In this document: piece by piece, positions 37,724 through 50,555 of the stretch
How positions within the stretch are numbered: position 1 is the stretch's first letter
How the letters are laid out: every line of letters starts with the position of its first letter
Origin: Torreya grandis
Taxonomy: Eukaryota; Streptophyta; Pinopsida; Cupressales; Taxaceae
Assembly: GCA_037957365.1 (NCBI GenBank)
Contig: JARHVA010004090.1
Span: 738,501-802,500 of the forward strand
Direction of reading: 5' to 3'
DNA: 64,000 nucleotides
The notes under the pieces: generated by a model
The model's database searches: none
Seen by the model: the letters and a program-made list of their open reading frames with translations, nothing else
Told to the model about the DNA's origin: nothing
Translations under genes and position numbers: made by a program

Positions 37724-37796
37724 CATATACATACATACATACATACATATATATACATATATATATATATACATACATATATATACATCATATAAA
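37343..37796. repeat. TA/CA/CATA compound microsatellite in nested gypsy element
   Basis: About 450 bp of (TA)n, (CATA)n, (CA)n and (TG)n blocks. Open frames over it on both strands are repeat artefacts. Confidence 0.97.
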
Positions 37797-38559
37797 ATAT
37801 AATCAATCGTGAATGGGCATCATGCCTTCACTCTCAGTCTCACTCTCTCCTCTAGTACTAATCTCATAGTCCATCCTAGCACTTGATGACCCTGCACCTC
37901 CTCAATCTCCCAAATGCCTCTTACATTGACTATATCACTCTAGCAATTAACCATGCTCCTCATGCAAATATACATACTACCTCTATAGATCTGTGTACAC
38001 ATCCATAATCCTCATACTCACTTATCCATAATCAAGTGGAGGCATCTTATGCCTATCTAGCTTAACCCTTAGCTCATCTCTTTCTCTCTTGCTACCCTAA
38101 CATATTTAGATATAACCATATCATCCCTATCAAATAAATGAGCATAAATTCTAGTTATAACTATCACTCTCTCTATCAAATGCTCCTCCACTACATCATT
38201 AGGAACATGCATGTGAGCTTGTTAAGTTTAGACTCAATGATGGTCTCCCAAAACCCATCATCTCCACCTGCTCCCCTAGAAGGTGATTCATCCTGAGCAC
38301 CTTCCACTCTACCTGCACAAAAAAGTAAAACACTATATTAGATATACATTCTCAAAAAAATATAAAATAATCACAAACATGTACATAATTAAAATATAAT
38401 CAATGCTTACCTCCCTTCATCTGAATTGGAGTAGAATCCTCATACTTAGGTGTATACCTTCCATTAATAGGATACAATGAAGCTCAATGATGTCTACCCC
38501 ACCATGTGGAATATGATTATATGCATCTAACATCATCTAAATTAGGAATATCTATATCC

Positions 38560-39610
38560 ACATCCTATGCATCTAAAGGAAATGGTGCCAACTCAGCCTT
38601 AGTGGGCCTCTCATGAGCTCCTACCCTTATTGGTGCCTATGCACTCCTCACCCATAACCATACTACTGGGGGCACATCTTTTGGTACCTGAAACTATTTA
38701 CTCATGCACTCATATTGAAAGTGCTCATATAATTTAACCCACTGATCATGTAACCAAAAACTAACCCTCATATACTGTAATTTCACTCTATCCTTAGGTC
38801 ACCTAGAGAATCCTCTATAGGGCCTGTACATGATATCTTGAGCCACCAGTCTATCTAAAAATCATCTATAGTGATATATCCTAGGAGAATAGATAACCAA
38901 GGTACTCATCAACCACTCTCCAAATGGATATGGAGGTGTCCAACTCTCCCTCAATAATCTTATTGATTGCATAACTACTATGTGATCATAATCCTAATAA
39001 TGTATTAAAGTAGATGTACTCACACCACCATTTAATACCACCTGAGTAAACCTATAAATATCCCTATATAAGTGGGAAAACATAGTCCTACTCCATGATA
39101 ACACAATACCTTACACCTCTATAATATGCATGATCATATGCATCATGTATGCAATCGATACCCCACTCCTTTCCATAATAGCAAATAAGGCCAACAACAT
39201 GTCCAACCACTTTTAGAGGTGTCAAACACTAGACTATACTATAACTAATATCAAAACATCACTATCACTACCTCTTCAAAATATGCCTAAGGGCACACCA
39301 GCAAAATATAGGGATGCATGGTCAATAACATCTACACCCATGCCATCATATAATGTCACCTAATGTCTACTAATTAGCAAATGTAGAATATGATACATGT
39401 TATATATAATAATCATAATCTCCCTAGTAGGAAGCCAAAAATTATATGTATCTACATTTCACCTCTCACATAAGGCATTAATTAGATACCTATCCCACTA
39501 CATAGGGCCTAGGTCATACACATGACCAAACCCTACTCTATCCATCACATGTCTCTCATCAACCAATATAGGCAACAACCACAATGTCTCCATAACCTAA
39601 CCTCATAAAA
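38560..39610 (-). pseudogene. Antisense plant mobile domain (PMD, aminotransferase-like) pseudogene
   Basis: The minus strand from about 39,600 to 38,600 reads in essentially one frame, with about a dozen stops, as a PMD protein. N-terminal block at 39,400-39,570: VMDRVGFGHVYDLGPM, then LINALCER-NVDTYNFWLP, matching the family's GFG...LI.ALVERW.PETHTFHLP pattern. Middle block near 39,120-39,320: DHASLYFAGVPLG and LALFAIMERSGVSIAYMMH. C-terminal block at 38,640-38,950: PYPFGEWLMSTL, FLDRLVAQDIMYRPYRGF and LQYMRVSFWLHDQWVKLYEH, matching the family's 'D...W.PY ... VPLI.F..VE...P.RV.RQFG' end. PMD proteins (MAIN/MAIL1 family) occur both as plant nuclear genes and inside transposons. Several stops sit where the family has Trp (TGG to TGA or TAG). 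It lies antisense to gag, between gag and 3' LTR, the position of antisense extra ORFs described in Tat-lineage gypsy elements. Confidence 0.8.
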
Positions 39611-40530
39611 ATATCTCATCCATACCTCACCCTAAAAGAACACCATAAAATAGCATATACATTAGTTAACCATGCCAAATCAATAACCAAGCAGAAACAC
39701 AACAACTAAACTAAGTAATAGCTCAAAAAATCTAGATTCCAAGATAACAACATTGGGTACAAGATAGTAGCACTAGATAGGAGTGTTACAAACTAGATAA
39801 AAACACTAGAGGAGGGATAGGAGCACTAAAACTAGTCAAAAATTTCCTAGGCTACTTAAAATAGCTCAAAAGTTTCAAAAATTGGCTTTCAAATAGGCAA
39901 AATTCAAGCAGTAAGATTACTTACAAGGGTAACATCACCACTAGCCTCCACTTGGGTAGCCAACTTCTCTAATCAATTCATGTTAGGTGCTCATCTCCTT
40001 GGCATATCTCTCACTCTAGATCTCCAAATCTAAAACTAGTCAATGCACAAATGAATCAAGAATCAATCCAATTTTATTATATCAAACAACTTTTTCATTC
40101 AAAGTAAAATCCCATTTTGCATATAGCTTCAACCCTCTAACTCCATTTTGCAAACCATTTTGTTTCACACAATCATAATAATGATGATTTTGATATCACA
40201 CAAGCCTTGCTCTCTTACTACATCATTTGCCTAATACAACATGCACATCTCTACATTTTTATCACACCTAGATATATACGTTGATCATCACCAATCAAAA
40301 ACTTGTTCCAATTTTAAACAACTCAAACTAATCAATCAAATAACTTCTCAATCAATTCAAAAAAATACCAACCTCACATCTATTCCTACACCACTAGTCA
40401 TCACTTTCAGATCAAACACATCTATCATGAGATCTCATCCCTATCCCCAAAAGTGGGGTATCATTCCAAGTTATTCCTATTCCTACACTTACCCAACATA
40501 CCCATCCACTCTCATAAGTGGATACATGAT

Positions 40531-40710
40531 GGTTCTTACACCTCCAATAGTTATATTATTAGATTTAGTTTAGATTGGTCAAAATATATAGTGATTCAAA
40601 ATACATGGGTCACTCAACATGGTTTTTATACCTCTAGTATTTAGGTTATGAAATTTAGTTTAGATTGGTCAAAATATATAGTGATTCAGATCATATGGGT
40701 CACTCAACAT
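40531..40710. repeat. 90-bp tandem duplication
   Basis: Two copies sharing TTTAGTTTAGATTGGTCAAA (40,564 and 40,654) and GGGTCACTCAACAT, exactly 90 bp apart; highly similar. Confidence 0.85.
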
Positions 40711-41671
40711 TACTCAAGACATTCAAAGGGACATACATTTAGTTTTTAGATACATAGATTAGTCAAATATAGTGGTTCAAATTATATAGATTCACAGTGA
40801 CTTCGATATAGATTTAGACTCAGATACCAAAGTTTAGGGCATGTAAATTACTACATGTCTCACACATATAGCTTCATATAGCTTGGCATAGTTATAAGAC
40901 TAGATAGCATATTTACAGGCATATTGTAGAGCATAGTGTTTGGATCTCTATTCTTTCACATGGGGAATGGAACAATAGGTCATATCACGTGTGGTTATAC
41001 ATATTACTAGATTATACATATGTATCACTCATATACCATATTTGGGGGCATGACACATATTTTCATGTTCTTCATCATCTAGGATTATGTAGATTAAAAT
41101 GGCAAAGACATGCCATTATTTTCTTACAAAATTACTAGATTTTTAGATTACATCCAGCTATATCTAGGATGTCACCAGGTTGGACCATAGCATTACCTAG
41201 ACCTAGACTACACGAGTTTATACAAGATAAAAGATAGACATTGGTTTTAGGCCTTTGAGAATTTCTCAGTTACAGTTTAGATATTCAAAGTGGGAGTATG
41301 ATAGATTTTTCTCTTCACAACATAAAAAATCTATACACACATTCCAAATTACATGATTTTATGTGGGACAGAGGGAAGACATTGGTTTTATGCCTTTGAG
41401 CATTTCTCATTCTAGTTAGATTAAACACATGGGGCAAGCATTTCCCTCCTTCTCCATGTTATATATATTATAATTTTAGGTTCAGTATAGGTATCATCCA
41501 CTTCAAGGATTCCTTCCTTATCCAAGTACTATTCAACTCTCCATCCACTTCTTTGGCTAGGAAGTGACTTGGAACCTTTGCAACATATTCATCTCCATGT
41601 AGGTAGGTTTAGGTACGCATTTTATTTTCTTTATTTTAATCTAGTACTTAATTTAATTGCATAACTAGATT

Positions 41672-41684
41672 AAAATGGGGCAAA
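41672..41684 (+). other. Polypurine tract of nested gypsy element
   Basis: AAAATGGGGCAAA directly before the 3' LTR start TGTATACA; two pyrimidines interrupt it. Confidence 0.55.
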
Positions 41685-42847
41685 TGTATACAACCTAAAT
41701 TGGTCAAGCAACCACACATATCTTGTCTTTTCATAGTCCTTTCATAGGAGATTTTAATGGGATAATATGATCTGTATTCACATTTAGCCATGTCTTTTAT
41801 TTTAGTCATCTCGATCTTATTACATGCTCTAGATACCTTTTTTTTATTACCAATCATCTAAAGCTTTTTAAATAGTCATTCCACCTTAGCTAGGTCAGGT
41901 TTTCTATCCTCTTTCCATCCCCCTAAGTCTTGGGAATGTAGGATAGGAGTGTTGGGGTTGGACTACAACACTGGTGCCACCAGTGACTATTTCTAGAACT
42001 ATTTTATTAGCTTCATCCTTAAGTTTTCTAATTTTGTAAAAATTCAAATAAAGCTCCTAAATTTGAAATAAATATCCTCCTATATAAAGGACTACACAAG
42101 GCATTTTATATCTAGCGCTTACTCCTTTGGAACATTAGACATAATACAAATAAGTCAATACTATAGCTCAAGATTTTGAATCACACATAGACTTGCATGA
42201 TTGATCAAGGAAGGACTTAAGTGAAATTAATTCTTGAATATATCATGCACATTGATTATACATGTTACCTAAGGGAGAACTAAATTTGATCTGAGACCCC
42301 AGCTTAAGGGTTAATGTAGGTAGCAATTAGGATATCAGGGGTTCTAGATCATGTGATCATTCTTCCCCTAACTTATTTTTTCCCCCTTCTTATTTTGATG
42401 TAGTTATTTTTTGCATGTGTGAAGATGAATATGGGGTTTTGATATTAAAATGGGCCAATAATGAGCTCTACTTACTTCCAATCTCTAAAATTTCATACAC
42501 AAGCTCAAACTGAGGTGGTAAATAAAACCTAAAAAGCGTAGATATCTAAGATAATAGTGGTAGAGGTAGAATACAGTGATGGTACCAATCCTATCTACTT
42601 TTAGTGATCTTATCCAATTATAAAATGAAGGTTATATCTATATTATAGATAGTGTCCCAGTCCTGCATCTTAATTTCTAGCTCTTAATCGTCCACTTCAG
42701 CCTATTTTTAGATATGTTTATATATCTTCCTCATGTAAATTAGTTGATGAAAATATATATTTTACCATATTAAACTATATTTTCCTCTTACTCTAGACAC
42801 CTTATTATTTAATAAATACACACTAGTTTCCAAAAAATAATAAAACA
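41685..42847 (+). repeat. 3' LTR of nested gypsy element
   Basis: 1,163 bp, TGTATACA ... AATAAAACA, aligning with 31,886-33,105; intact TG...CA ends. Confidence 0.88.
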
Positions 42848-44666
42848 TTTGGAAGTAGTGAGATGAGGATAAGTGTTTGTTATTTAATGTTGAGCAGAAG
42901 TAAAAACCATGTTTCTTCTAAGATCTAACAATGAGTATAAATTCATACATATATATTTCAATCATGTGTATTGAGTGATATGATTTCAAGGTTTCTAATG
43001 TTTAACACAAATAAAAACTGAGTTATGTACAGGGGATCGATGATGCGTATGTGGTCAATATTGCAAGATTACATGAAATGAGGACAACTATTCAACATTT
43101 AACATTTGAGAAGTGGCACACTATGATTTAATGTTTCAATAATATTTATGGTGAATGTTTATTTTGAGTAGTGATGACATGATATTAAGATAAAGTGGTC
43201 GAGGTTTAATTGTGACTATTTGCATTTCAATATTTGAATTTAACAAAGGAAAAAATAGTACTCTATATTTTTTATTTAACTTTTGATACAAGTGTAATTT
43301 ACTGATGGTATAAAAAGTGAACCTATAGAGGATTCCAATGTGTATTTGTAAATATATATTTTAAGATATGAAAGTGTGTATAGACAAAGATATTGTGAAA
43401 CAAAGTTTACTGTGTGTTTGACCATGGACTGTAAATGACTTGAGAAGGATAATTGAACTTGTGTTGATGATGTTTTAATGTTTCATGTTGTCTTAGTTAT
43501 TGGAGAGTGTTGTAGATTACATTAGGATCATATATATGTATTTTATAGGTGTGATCAATCTATCTTGAGTATGAATGAAGCTTAAAAAGTTGACTATGTG
43601 TTTGTTCATAGTGTCCTTATGAACAAGGCTATTGTTTGAGTTGATTGAGCTTGCATAAAAGAGTGTAATGATGATTGTAAGAATTTCAGAATATCAAAAG
43701 GATCATGTAGAGTGGACCTATGCAATTTAAAAGTGTTCTTATGTTCTTAGCTTTCTCGATGAAGTTCTAAATGGGTGAATAGGTCTCCATGAGACCCATA
43801 AGAGGTACAAGGGCCTAATTGAAAGGTGTAACTACTTAAGGGTGACCCATAGATGCTATGGTCAACCCATGAAGATTGTTTTGAGTTATGTCTTGATGTG
43901 ACATATGTCTTAAGGGTTAAGTCATGCCTAATGGCTGACTAAGATGTTGATAATCATGAATGCTCTATAAATAGTGAAACCAAAGATGATGGTTTCTAGA
44001 CTTGTGAGAGATTTGAGAGAGGCTTGTATGTATGGTCTAGATCAAAGTGTTGAGATGCAAAGGAGAGTAAGTGTACTCAATGGATGGGTTTTTGAGTAGA
44101 GTAGATTCAGATCTATGTGTATAACCATTTACTCATGTTACTAATGTGGTGATAGAGTTGTTGCTTAGAAGGTGAATAGTGATAATCAAAGGCCCATCAT
44201 CAGGTGTTGAAGACATCAATTCAAAAGTGGAGTTGTTTATAAGTGTTGTTATGGCTACTCAAAATCTAGGGGGTTGTAGCCTCCTTGCAAGGTGAAATTT
44301 GTTAAAGCTATAGTTGTTGTGGTTGCTTAGCTAGACAGGTGTAGAATCTCCTTGTGGGATTGTAGTCTCACTAAAACAAGGGACGGTATTTATTTTATCA
44401 GTTACTACTGGTCTAAATTGGTTCTTGTTATTATAGGATAGTATTCCAATTGTAGGTTCTAGTGGGTTTTATCCCCCAAGAGAGGTTCCCACATATGTCA
44501 TGTGTTATGTGCTTAATATTGCATTATTTTGCTTATCCATTATTGTGAATGATGTGTATGCTTCATGAATACTTTTGGTAACTAATTAAGAGTTTTTAAA
44601 GGTTTGAAATTGAAGTTGGATTATCTAGGCTCACTTATTTACCCCCTAGTGATTGTACCTCTAACA
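42848..44666 (+). repeat. LTR4 of the tandem array, right part (with TTTGG target duplication)
   Basis: Resumes at the exact point where the left part stopped (GGAAGTAGTGAGATGAGG) after the duplicated TTTGG (42,848-42,852). Ends CTCTAACA at 44,666, the only LTR of the array with an intact CA end. No primer site follows, so this is the right edge of the multimer. Confidence 0.9.
43966..43973 (+). promoter_or_regulatory. TATA box of LTR4
   Basis: TATAAATA, 700 bp before the LTR end, as in LTR1-3. Confidence 0.65.
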
Positions 44667-45359
44667 CAAAATGTTAATGTGAGGATTTGATACTTATTTA
44701 AGGATTTTTAAGGATGCATGTGGCCTACATTAAGGATAGATAAATGTAAAAATAGGTCCTAAGATAGGTCTAGGGATAAACTAGGGATGGGTTTTCTTAA
44801 GTAACACTCTTAGATGATTACATATACAATATCATTCTAAATCTCTGAAACTAAGTTTAGGATAAACATAGATAAATATTTTTAAATTGCATATATCTAA
44901 GGGGATATATAGAGAGACAAATAGATATTGGAATACAAGGGCAACCAGCTTTAGTGTAAATGAGAGTTTTCACCTGGTAATTGATATTAGCTCAACCATA
45001 AAATCCAATGATACTTATAGCCTAGTGAGATTTTATGATTAGTTCTAACCTAAAAACTTGGCAAGGTTGAGTGATTTAATCACCTCAAACATAGCAAAAG
45101 GTGATCCAACTATTACAGTAGATTGGTTTGATAAATTTCATAAAATTACATAGAGTATTAGTATGTGTAATGCTTTTAAAATCTAAAATTGATTTGAATT
45201 TTTTAGTATTAGGCACATGTTGCATATCATATGAACCTTAGGTATGTCTCATGCTAAAATTATGTATAAAAATGGCACCATGTATAAAATTTCACCATAA
45301 ATGTGAATCCAAATTATATAATTGTGTGCTTTGGTTATATCAGATAACTGTGTAAGTGT
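44667..45359. other. Unassigned flank right of the tandem array
   Basis: AT-rich non-coding sequence. No target duplication matching the left flank of the array was found. Confidence 0.4.
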
Positions 45360-45965
45360 GGATGACATGCTTACAAATAATGCCCCCACTATATAAGAAT
45401 AAATCTAAAACTAATATAATTACCAATGAAAAGTACATGTTTCCAAACATGCTCCCACTCTAAACTTGGAGATTTTAAATACTTAATAAGTGTCGATAAC
45501 ATGATTCTGAAGCATGCCCAAACTAAATCTTTGAAATGATATAAGTACCATACTAAATGAATGTGGATAACATGTTTCCAAAGCTTGCCCCCATTGAATA
45601 TAAAAACTATTGTGTTAAATCCATTTCTATATGACATGCCCCCCACTAAATCTACAAACTGGTAAAAGTTTCATAATATTGATTGAATGTGGAGAACATG
45701 CTTACAAATAATTCCCCCACTTAATCTAAAAACTTTAAATGTGTAGAATCCATATCCATAGGACATGCCCCCACTAAATCTGAAAACTAATATGATTACT
45801 TAATACTAAATAAATGTAGATAACATGCTTCCAAAGCATGTGCCTACTATAATCTATAAACTATGAATATGTGGAATCCATGTCCATATGACATGTCCAC
45901 ATTGAATTTGAGAACTATGCAAAGTGTGGAGAACATGCTTTCCAAGCATGCCCCCACTAACATGG
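45360..45965. repeat. Degenerate tandem repeat with CATGCCCCCACT cores
   Basis: About ten units keyed by variants of GCCCCCACTAAATCT at 45,381, 45,451, 45,516, 45,585, 45,640, 45,713, 45,767, 45,841, 45,895 and 45,950. In the right half the spacing alternates between about 54 and 73 bp. Two unit types alternate, one with AACATGCTTCCAAAGCATGC (a small hairpin) and one with ATCCATGTCCATATGACATG. GC-richer than its surroundings. Confidence 0.8.
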
Positions 45966-46489
45966 TCCCCTCCTTTGAGGCGAGGGAAAAATAACACCTA
46001 GAAGTTACCTAACCTCAAAAAATTAAGATAATTGTAAGATATATGAATGTAACCATGTAACATATAAGGAACACATATAGATAAATGCATCATTGAAGCA
46101 AATATAACCAATCCGATCACATCAAGGCCTAGTAAGAACATGCAAATTTGTACCATTATTATGATCAAATTTGTAACCAATAAAAAGTGATTTGAAGATG
46201 TTTTATTTGTCTTAAGTAGGTTTTTAATGAATAAGTGGGTGATAAATAAATTATTTATAAATATATGGTTTGAAAATTTGAGTATCTATGTATGAAAAAC
46301 CAACTACACCATAGGTTGGAAATTATTTCTTGTAAATGGATTATTCTTATTTGTTTTCATTATTGGTAACCTGTGGGATATAAACTAGGAAAAATTTACA
46401 CATATTCCCTTGATCATTATAAAAATAAGTATTTTGATCATTCTATAACAATACCATTTGGGATTCTTCTTTCAAAATTTCTTAATTTG

Positions 46490-47202
46490 GATAATTTTTT
46501 AGAATATTTAATATGTATTTTTTAGAAATGAGAACATTGAAAACATGCATATCATGTGAAATTTCATCCACCTTAAATGATGTATCATTTGAGTCTTTAT
46601 TTGTATTTGCTAATGGTTTCTCCTTTTGTTTTAGAGGGTCTTTTTGTACCCTTTTATGTCCATTTTACATCTTTTATGTAGGAGAATTGATGTTTTGTAT
46701 CTTTGTTTTCAATAAAAAACAAGAATATGTATGGAGACCATGCATTCTATGATATAATTGGAGGTAATTTGATAAAATTATTTCTAAGCATATCCCTTAA
46801 AATATCACTTGACCTCCTATTAGGATTTTTTTCACTTGTATAATCATTGGTATTAGGTGACTTTGGTTTTGGTTTCCAAGATTGATTCTTATTAAGCACA
46901 TAATTGGTATGTGAAGATGCACACACATTATTCACAATAACATACTATGTATTCTTTGTATATGAAATATTATTTTGTAATAAAGTGATCTTTGAATTTA
47001 GGGATTGATTTTTTTGTTTTAACTCTTTTATTAACTTGTTCATAGTGTCAATTTCATCTTTTAGGGTCTTATGGTTACCCTATTTTGGCATAATAACATG
47101 ATCCACCTTTTATTTTGAAGGAATTATAATATGAACCTAGTTAAAGGGATGATAGCTATCACCCTCCTTAGGGTTAGGAGGAGTAAGATCAACTTTATCC
47201 AT
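46490..47202 (-). pseudogene. Decayed unknown coding remnant with coiled-coil-like segment
   Basis: From a Met at 47,200-47,202 the minus strand reads MDKVDLTPPNPKEGDSYHPF, then, past a few stops, LKDEIDTMNKLIKELKQKN (heptad-like, possible coiled coil). A Lys/Asn/Pro-rich part with SSDILRDMLRNNFIKLPP follows at 46,750-46,935. After a frame change another coding-looking piece lies at 46,500-46,690 (DSNDTSFKVDEISHDMHVF). I do not recognise the family. Composition and decay resemble a retroelement gag N-terminus, but that is inference. Confidence 0.45.
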
Positions 47203-50200
47203 TTGAAATGTCTTAAAAATGGATATTAGAATAGGATAAGGGAAACAAATGCCAAGTAGTAGTCAATCATTACAGTAATGACATATAAATTTTAGTCTAT
47301 TGACTAAGTTTTTTGGAAATATGAGATAGGTTTTTCTTGTAAAAATAGGAAATGAAATGAATCCATAAAAATAGGGAAATAAATGTACATGTATGGCCTA
47401 TAGATTTAAATTTACTAAAACTAGTAAATTTTGAAATTTAGCAAATACATACATAATTTGGAAAAATGAAAGAGCTTTTTTATATATCAACATATTTATG
47501 GAAAATATCTTAGGAATTTTAATTTTTTTATCATTTAAAATTTAACTTATATTGAATTTTTATATAATATGAATCTGAAATAAACCAAATAAGTTTTAAT
47601 GCTTCACATGCAAACCCTAGAATATTCCAAATAAAGAGTCAACAATTTCCATAACTTAGGAATATGTTTCAATGATATGAGAGGTTTTTTAATGGAATAT
47701 AATTTTTAATGAAAGACATAAATTAATTTAAAAAAAATTACACCATTCACCTTGTATGCCAATATTTACTAAAAATAGTAAATTCTAAAAATTGAAAAAA
47801 TTATACTAAATTTTGAAAAAAAAAAGTAGTTTTTGCATGTAACAATATGAGTAGAAAATAACTCAATGAAAATTTTAAATTAACCTATTAGGAGGATAAA
47901 ATATGAGTTAATGAAGAATACACTTGCAAGCATTTGTACGTGAATCCCTTGTGACCAAAGGAGGTAAAACTGTAGGGTAAAGCTTCAAATCTAAAAACAC
48001 ATCACAAAAAGCCAAAAACCTAAGGTGCATGTCATTTTATTGGATATAACTTATGTATACGATGTGGATTAAAAACAACTATATGTTTCACAAAAAATAT
48101 TACATGAAATTAGAGGAAAAGGTGCAAGCAATATAATGTGGTTTTGAATCTATATTGTCTACACATAAGCCACCATGCATGGGAGAACTACATAAGTATA
48201 AGTCCCTCTTTATATTATTGGATATGTAGGTGACACACATTAACATAGGGGTTACTAGGAAAACTCAACACCATGTACCCACTAACCCATTTTTCTCATA
48301 GTCACTCCAACAGTGAGGAAGATAGGGTTTGATCATTTGAAAAATAATGATATCAAGTGCATGTAATCTAAAAACACTAGAAGAAAAGAGATTAAAAAAA
48401 CTTAGAAGGATCTATGTGGTCAAATAAATATATAGTCACTATTTTGTATTAGACACCTAAATGTAATTCAAATGTCAAATTTGATGCTATTATCTAAATA
48501 AGATGCAAACATCCAAGGCCACATAGTTATAAATTATATAATCTAATGACTATTATATAATCTTGATCTAGTTGACGTATAACCTATTTCATCATAGATC
48601 GGCATGTGCATAGTAAACTAGATAAGTGCTCTTATTTTTATTTTATTCTAATATCAATCAATAGTTTTACTTTCAATTTTTGGCATATCTCAATATTATA
48701 AATTTAGAATATTGTTTATTTGATTTTCCAAATTCATTGGCATACTATACATCTATTTACAACCCTTTTACTTATTAATTTATATATTATTAACCTTTTA
48801 TGATATCACACATATAAATTATGGGTTAAACACCCATCTCTTGAAATGCACATTGAATATAGATAGAAATACATTTAGTCAAACTTGATAGAGATTGACC
48901 ATAAAATTATGAAGGCCCAAAGAAGGAAAGTGATGCAACCAAATCTACAATGTAACAAGTAGAATATAAGGTAGAGTAAGGTGTTATCTTCATGATGAAT
49001 TTATGTGTCCAGTTTTAGTTCCCCTATTTGGGATTAATGAGGATTAACACAAAAATACTTCTCAATCAAGCTCATGAATATATTCTATATCTAGATCAAA
49101 CCTCTCATATCACACCATATGCCATTAATATAGTAACTAGGTTGATACATAAATGGTACAAAACTCACAAGTATGATGGAAATAAAAATCTTATCACATG
49201 ATTAGTGGCCCATATCACAAGGACAAGTTTTAATCAATGATCATTTTCATGTATGGAAATAAAAGAGTCTAAAGTATGTTATGGTACCAAATCAATTACA
49301 TGTAAGGTGTATTACACAAGTAGGCAAGATTCAATAACCGTGAGAAGTTCCAAATTTAATGGGATATGATTTACACTGGGATGCAATATAACTTAACCAA
49401 CATAATGTGTGAATAATATAAGGAAGACCTCCATAAGATAAAGAAAGGTACACATGATTTTTGATATGGCTTAATTCTACTAGTTTTAGACATGTATTTC
49501 ATGTATATTATTCTAGGGCACAAAGAGTTAGTTCAATGGGACCCTAATAGACTTATAAGACCCTATAAAAAAAATTGAATTAGAATCTATAACTATTTTA
49601 GAGGAGGTAGGAAAATTTATTTCATGAGAAAGGATAATCGGGAATGTGGTAGCTAGTTTTGATGTGGGTTTTATAAACTAAAAAGGATTTTATGAGAAGA
49701 TCCCCAACATTTTTTGATCAGTGAAAATTTCACTCCAAGGAATGCTTTATGGGTCTTGATTTTATAAATAACTGTGGTAGAATATTAGTGAGCGGAATGG
49801 TTATTTATCTTAGATGGTTTATATATGACATATTTATAACACTTAAAATGAAATCTACTTGAGATGGATGGATTTAAACTAAGGTTAATTTGATTAAAAA
49901 AACAAAAGGAGGGAAAAGGTAGGGCATAAAAAAGGGGGTTTATGATTCAATTGAAGACTAAACCCTTACAAGATCACTATCTACCCTTGGTTGAGTATGT
50001 GTCATGAACCAATGTATACTATGGGTTAGATATAAGCATATAACACATTCAAACATAGTAAAGAGTCTAAGATAATAATTATAGTATAACTCATTGATTA
50101 TAATGAGATATGTTGTTATTATGAGATTTTTATGCACATCTAATGCCACTAACAAGTTTTAATTATGGTCTATAACTAAATAATTTATTAAGACTAACAC

Positions 50201-50555
50201 AATTTTTAATATAATATCTACAACTCAAACACATACATAACATAATGTGGGTTTATCAACACTACGAGAAATTATTTAATGAAAACACAAAAAAATGGAA
50301 AAGAAAGCACATTCATACAAACTCATTGAATAGTTTCATAAATTTCTTCACTTGCATTAATTTTTAAAATTCTCTTCATTTAAAATAACAAAAGACATGT
50401 ATAAATAAATTTTGATGGGGATGCCTCATATTCAATGTTTTTCCAATATTACAAGGTCTAAAATAAGATTAACTTTTAATTTAGCATGTAGATTCTACAT
50501 GATGTATAATGTTTATAAACAAAAGAGTCTTAATTTAGCTCTATAGTTCATGTAT
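47203..50555. other. Unassigned AT-rich DNA
   Basis: No gene, repeat pair or structured element recognised on either strand. Confidence 0.4.

Larger units (their letters stand above)
39611..41684. other. 3' non-coding region of nested gypsy element
   Basis: No coding signal recognised. Contains a degenerate CACTAG-rich stretch (39,755-39,835), a 90-bp tandem duplication (40,531-40,710) with a weak third copy to about 40,810, and a duplication spaced about 140 bp (GACATTGGTTTTAGGCCTTTG at 41,234 and a close copy near 41,374). Ends in a purine-rich AAAATGGGGCAAA just before the 3' LTR. Confidence 0.55.
31886..42847 (+). mobile_element. Nested Ty3/gypsy element with gag and antisense PMD, inserted in LTR4
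   Basis: 10,962 bp bounded by two related LTRs (31,886-33,105 and 41,685-42,847) that start TGTATACA and end AATAAAACA or AATAAAATA. The body carries a decayed gag on the plus strand, a long TA/CA microsatellite, an antisense plant-mobile-domain pseudogene and several tandem duplications. No reverse transcriptase or integrase could be read. Its insertion splits LTR4, so it postdates the tandem array. Confidence 0.88.

Noticed and set aside
37222..37812. Open frames up to 194 codons rich in Tyr, Ile, Met and Cys
   Set aside because: Translations of the microsatellite in the nested gypsy element.
31886..42847. Endogenous pararetrovirus or other integrated plant virus
   Set aside because: LTR pair, target duplication and gypsy-type gag identify LTR retrotransposons; no viral movement or coat signatures seen.
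45360..45965. Possible CRISPR-like array (regular repeats and spacers)
   Set aside because: Units are degenerate, the intervening sequence is itself repeated, and the context is plant nuclear DNA.
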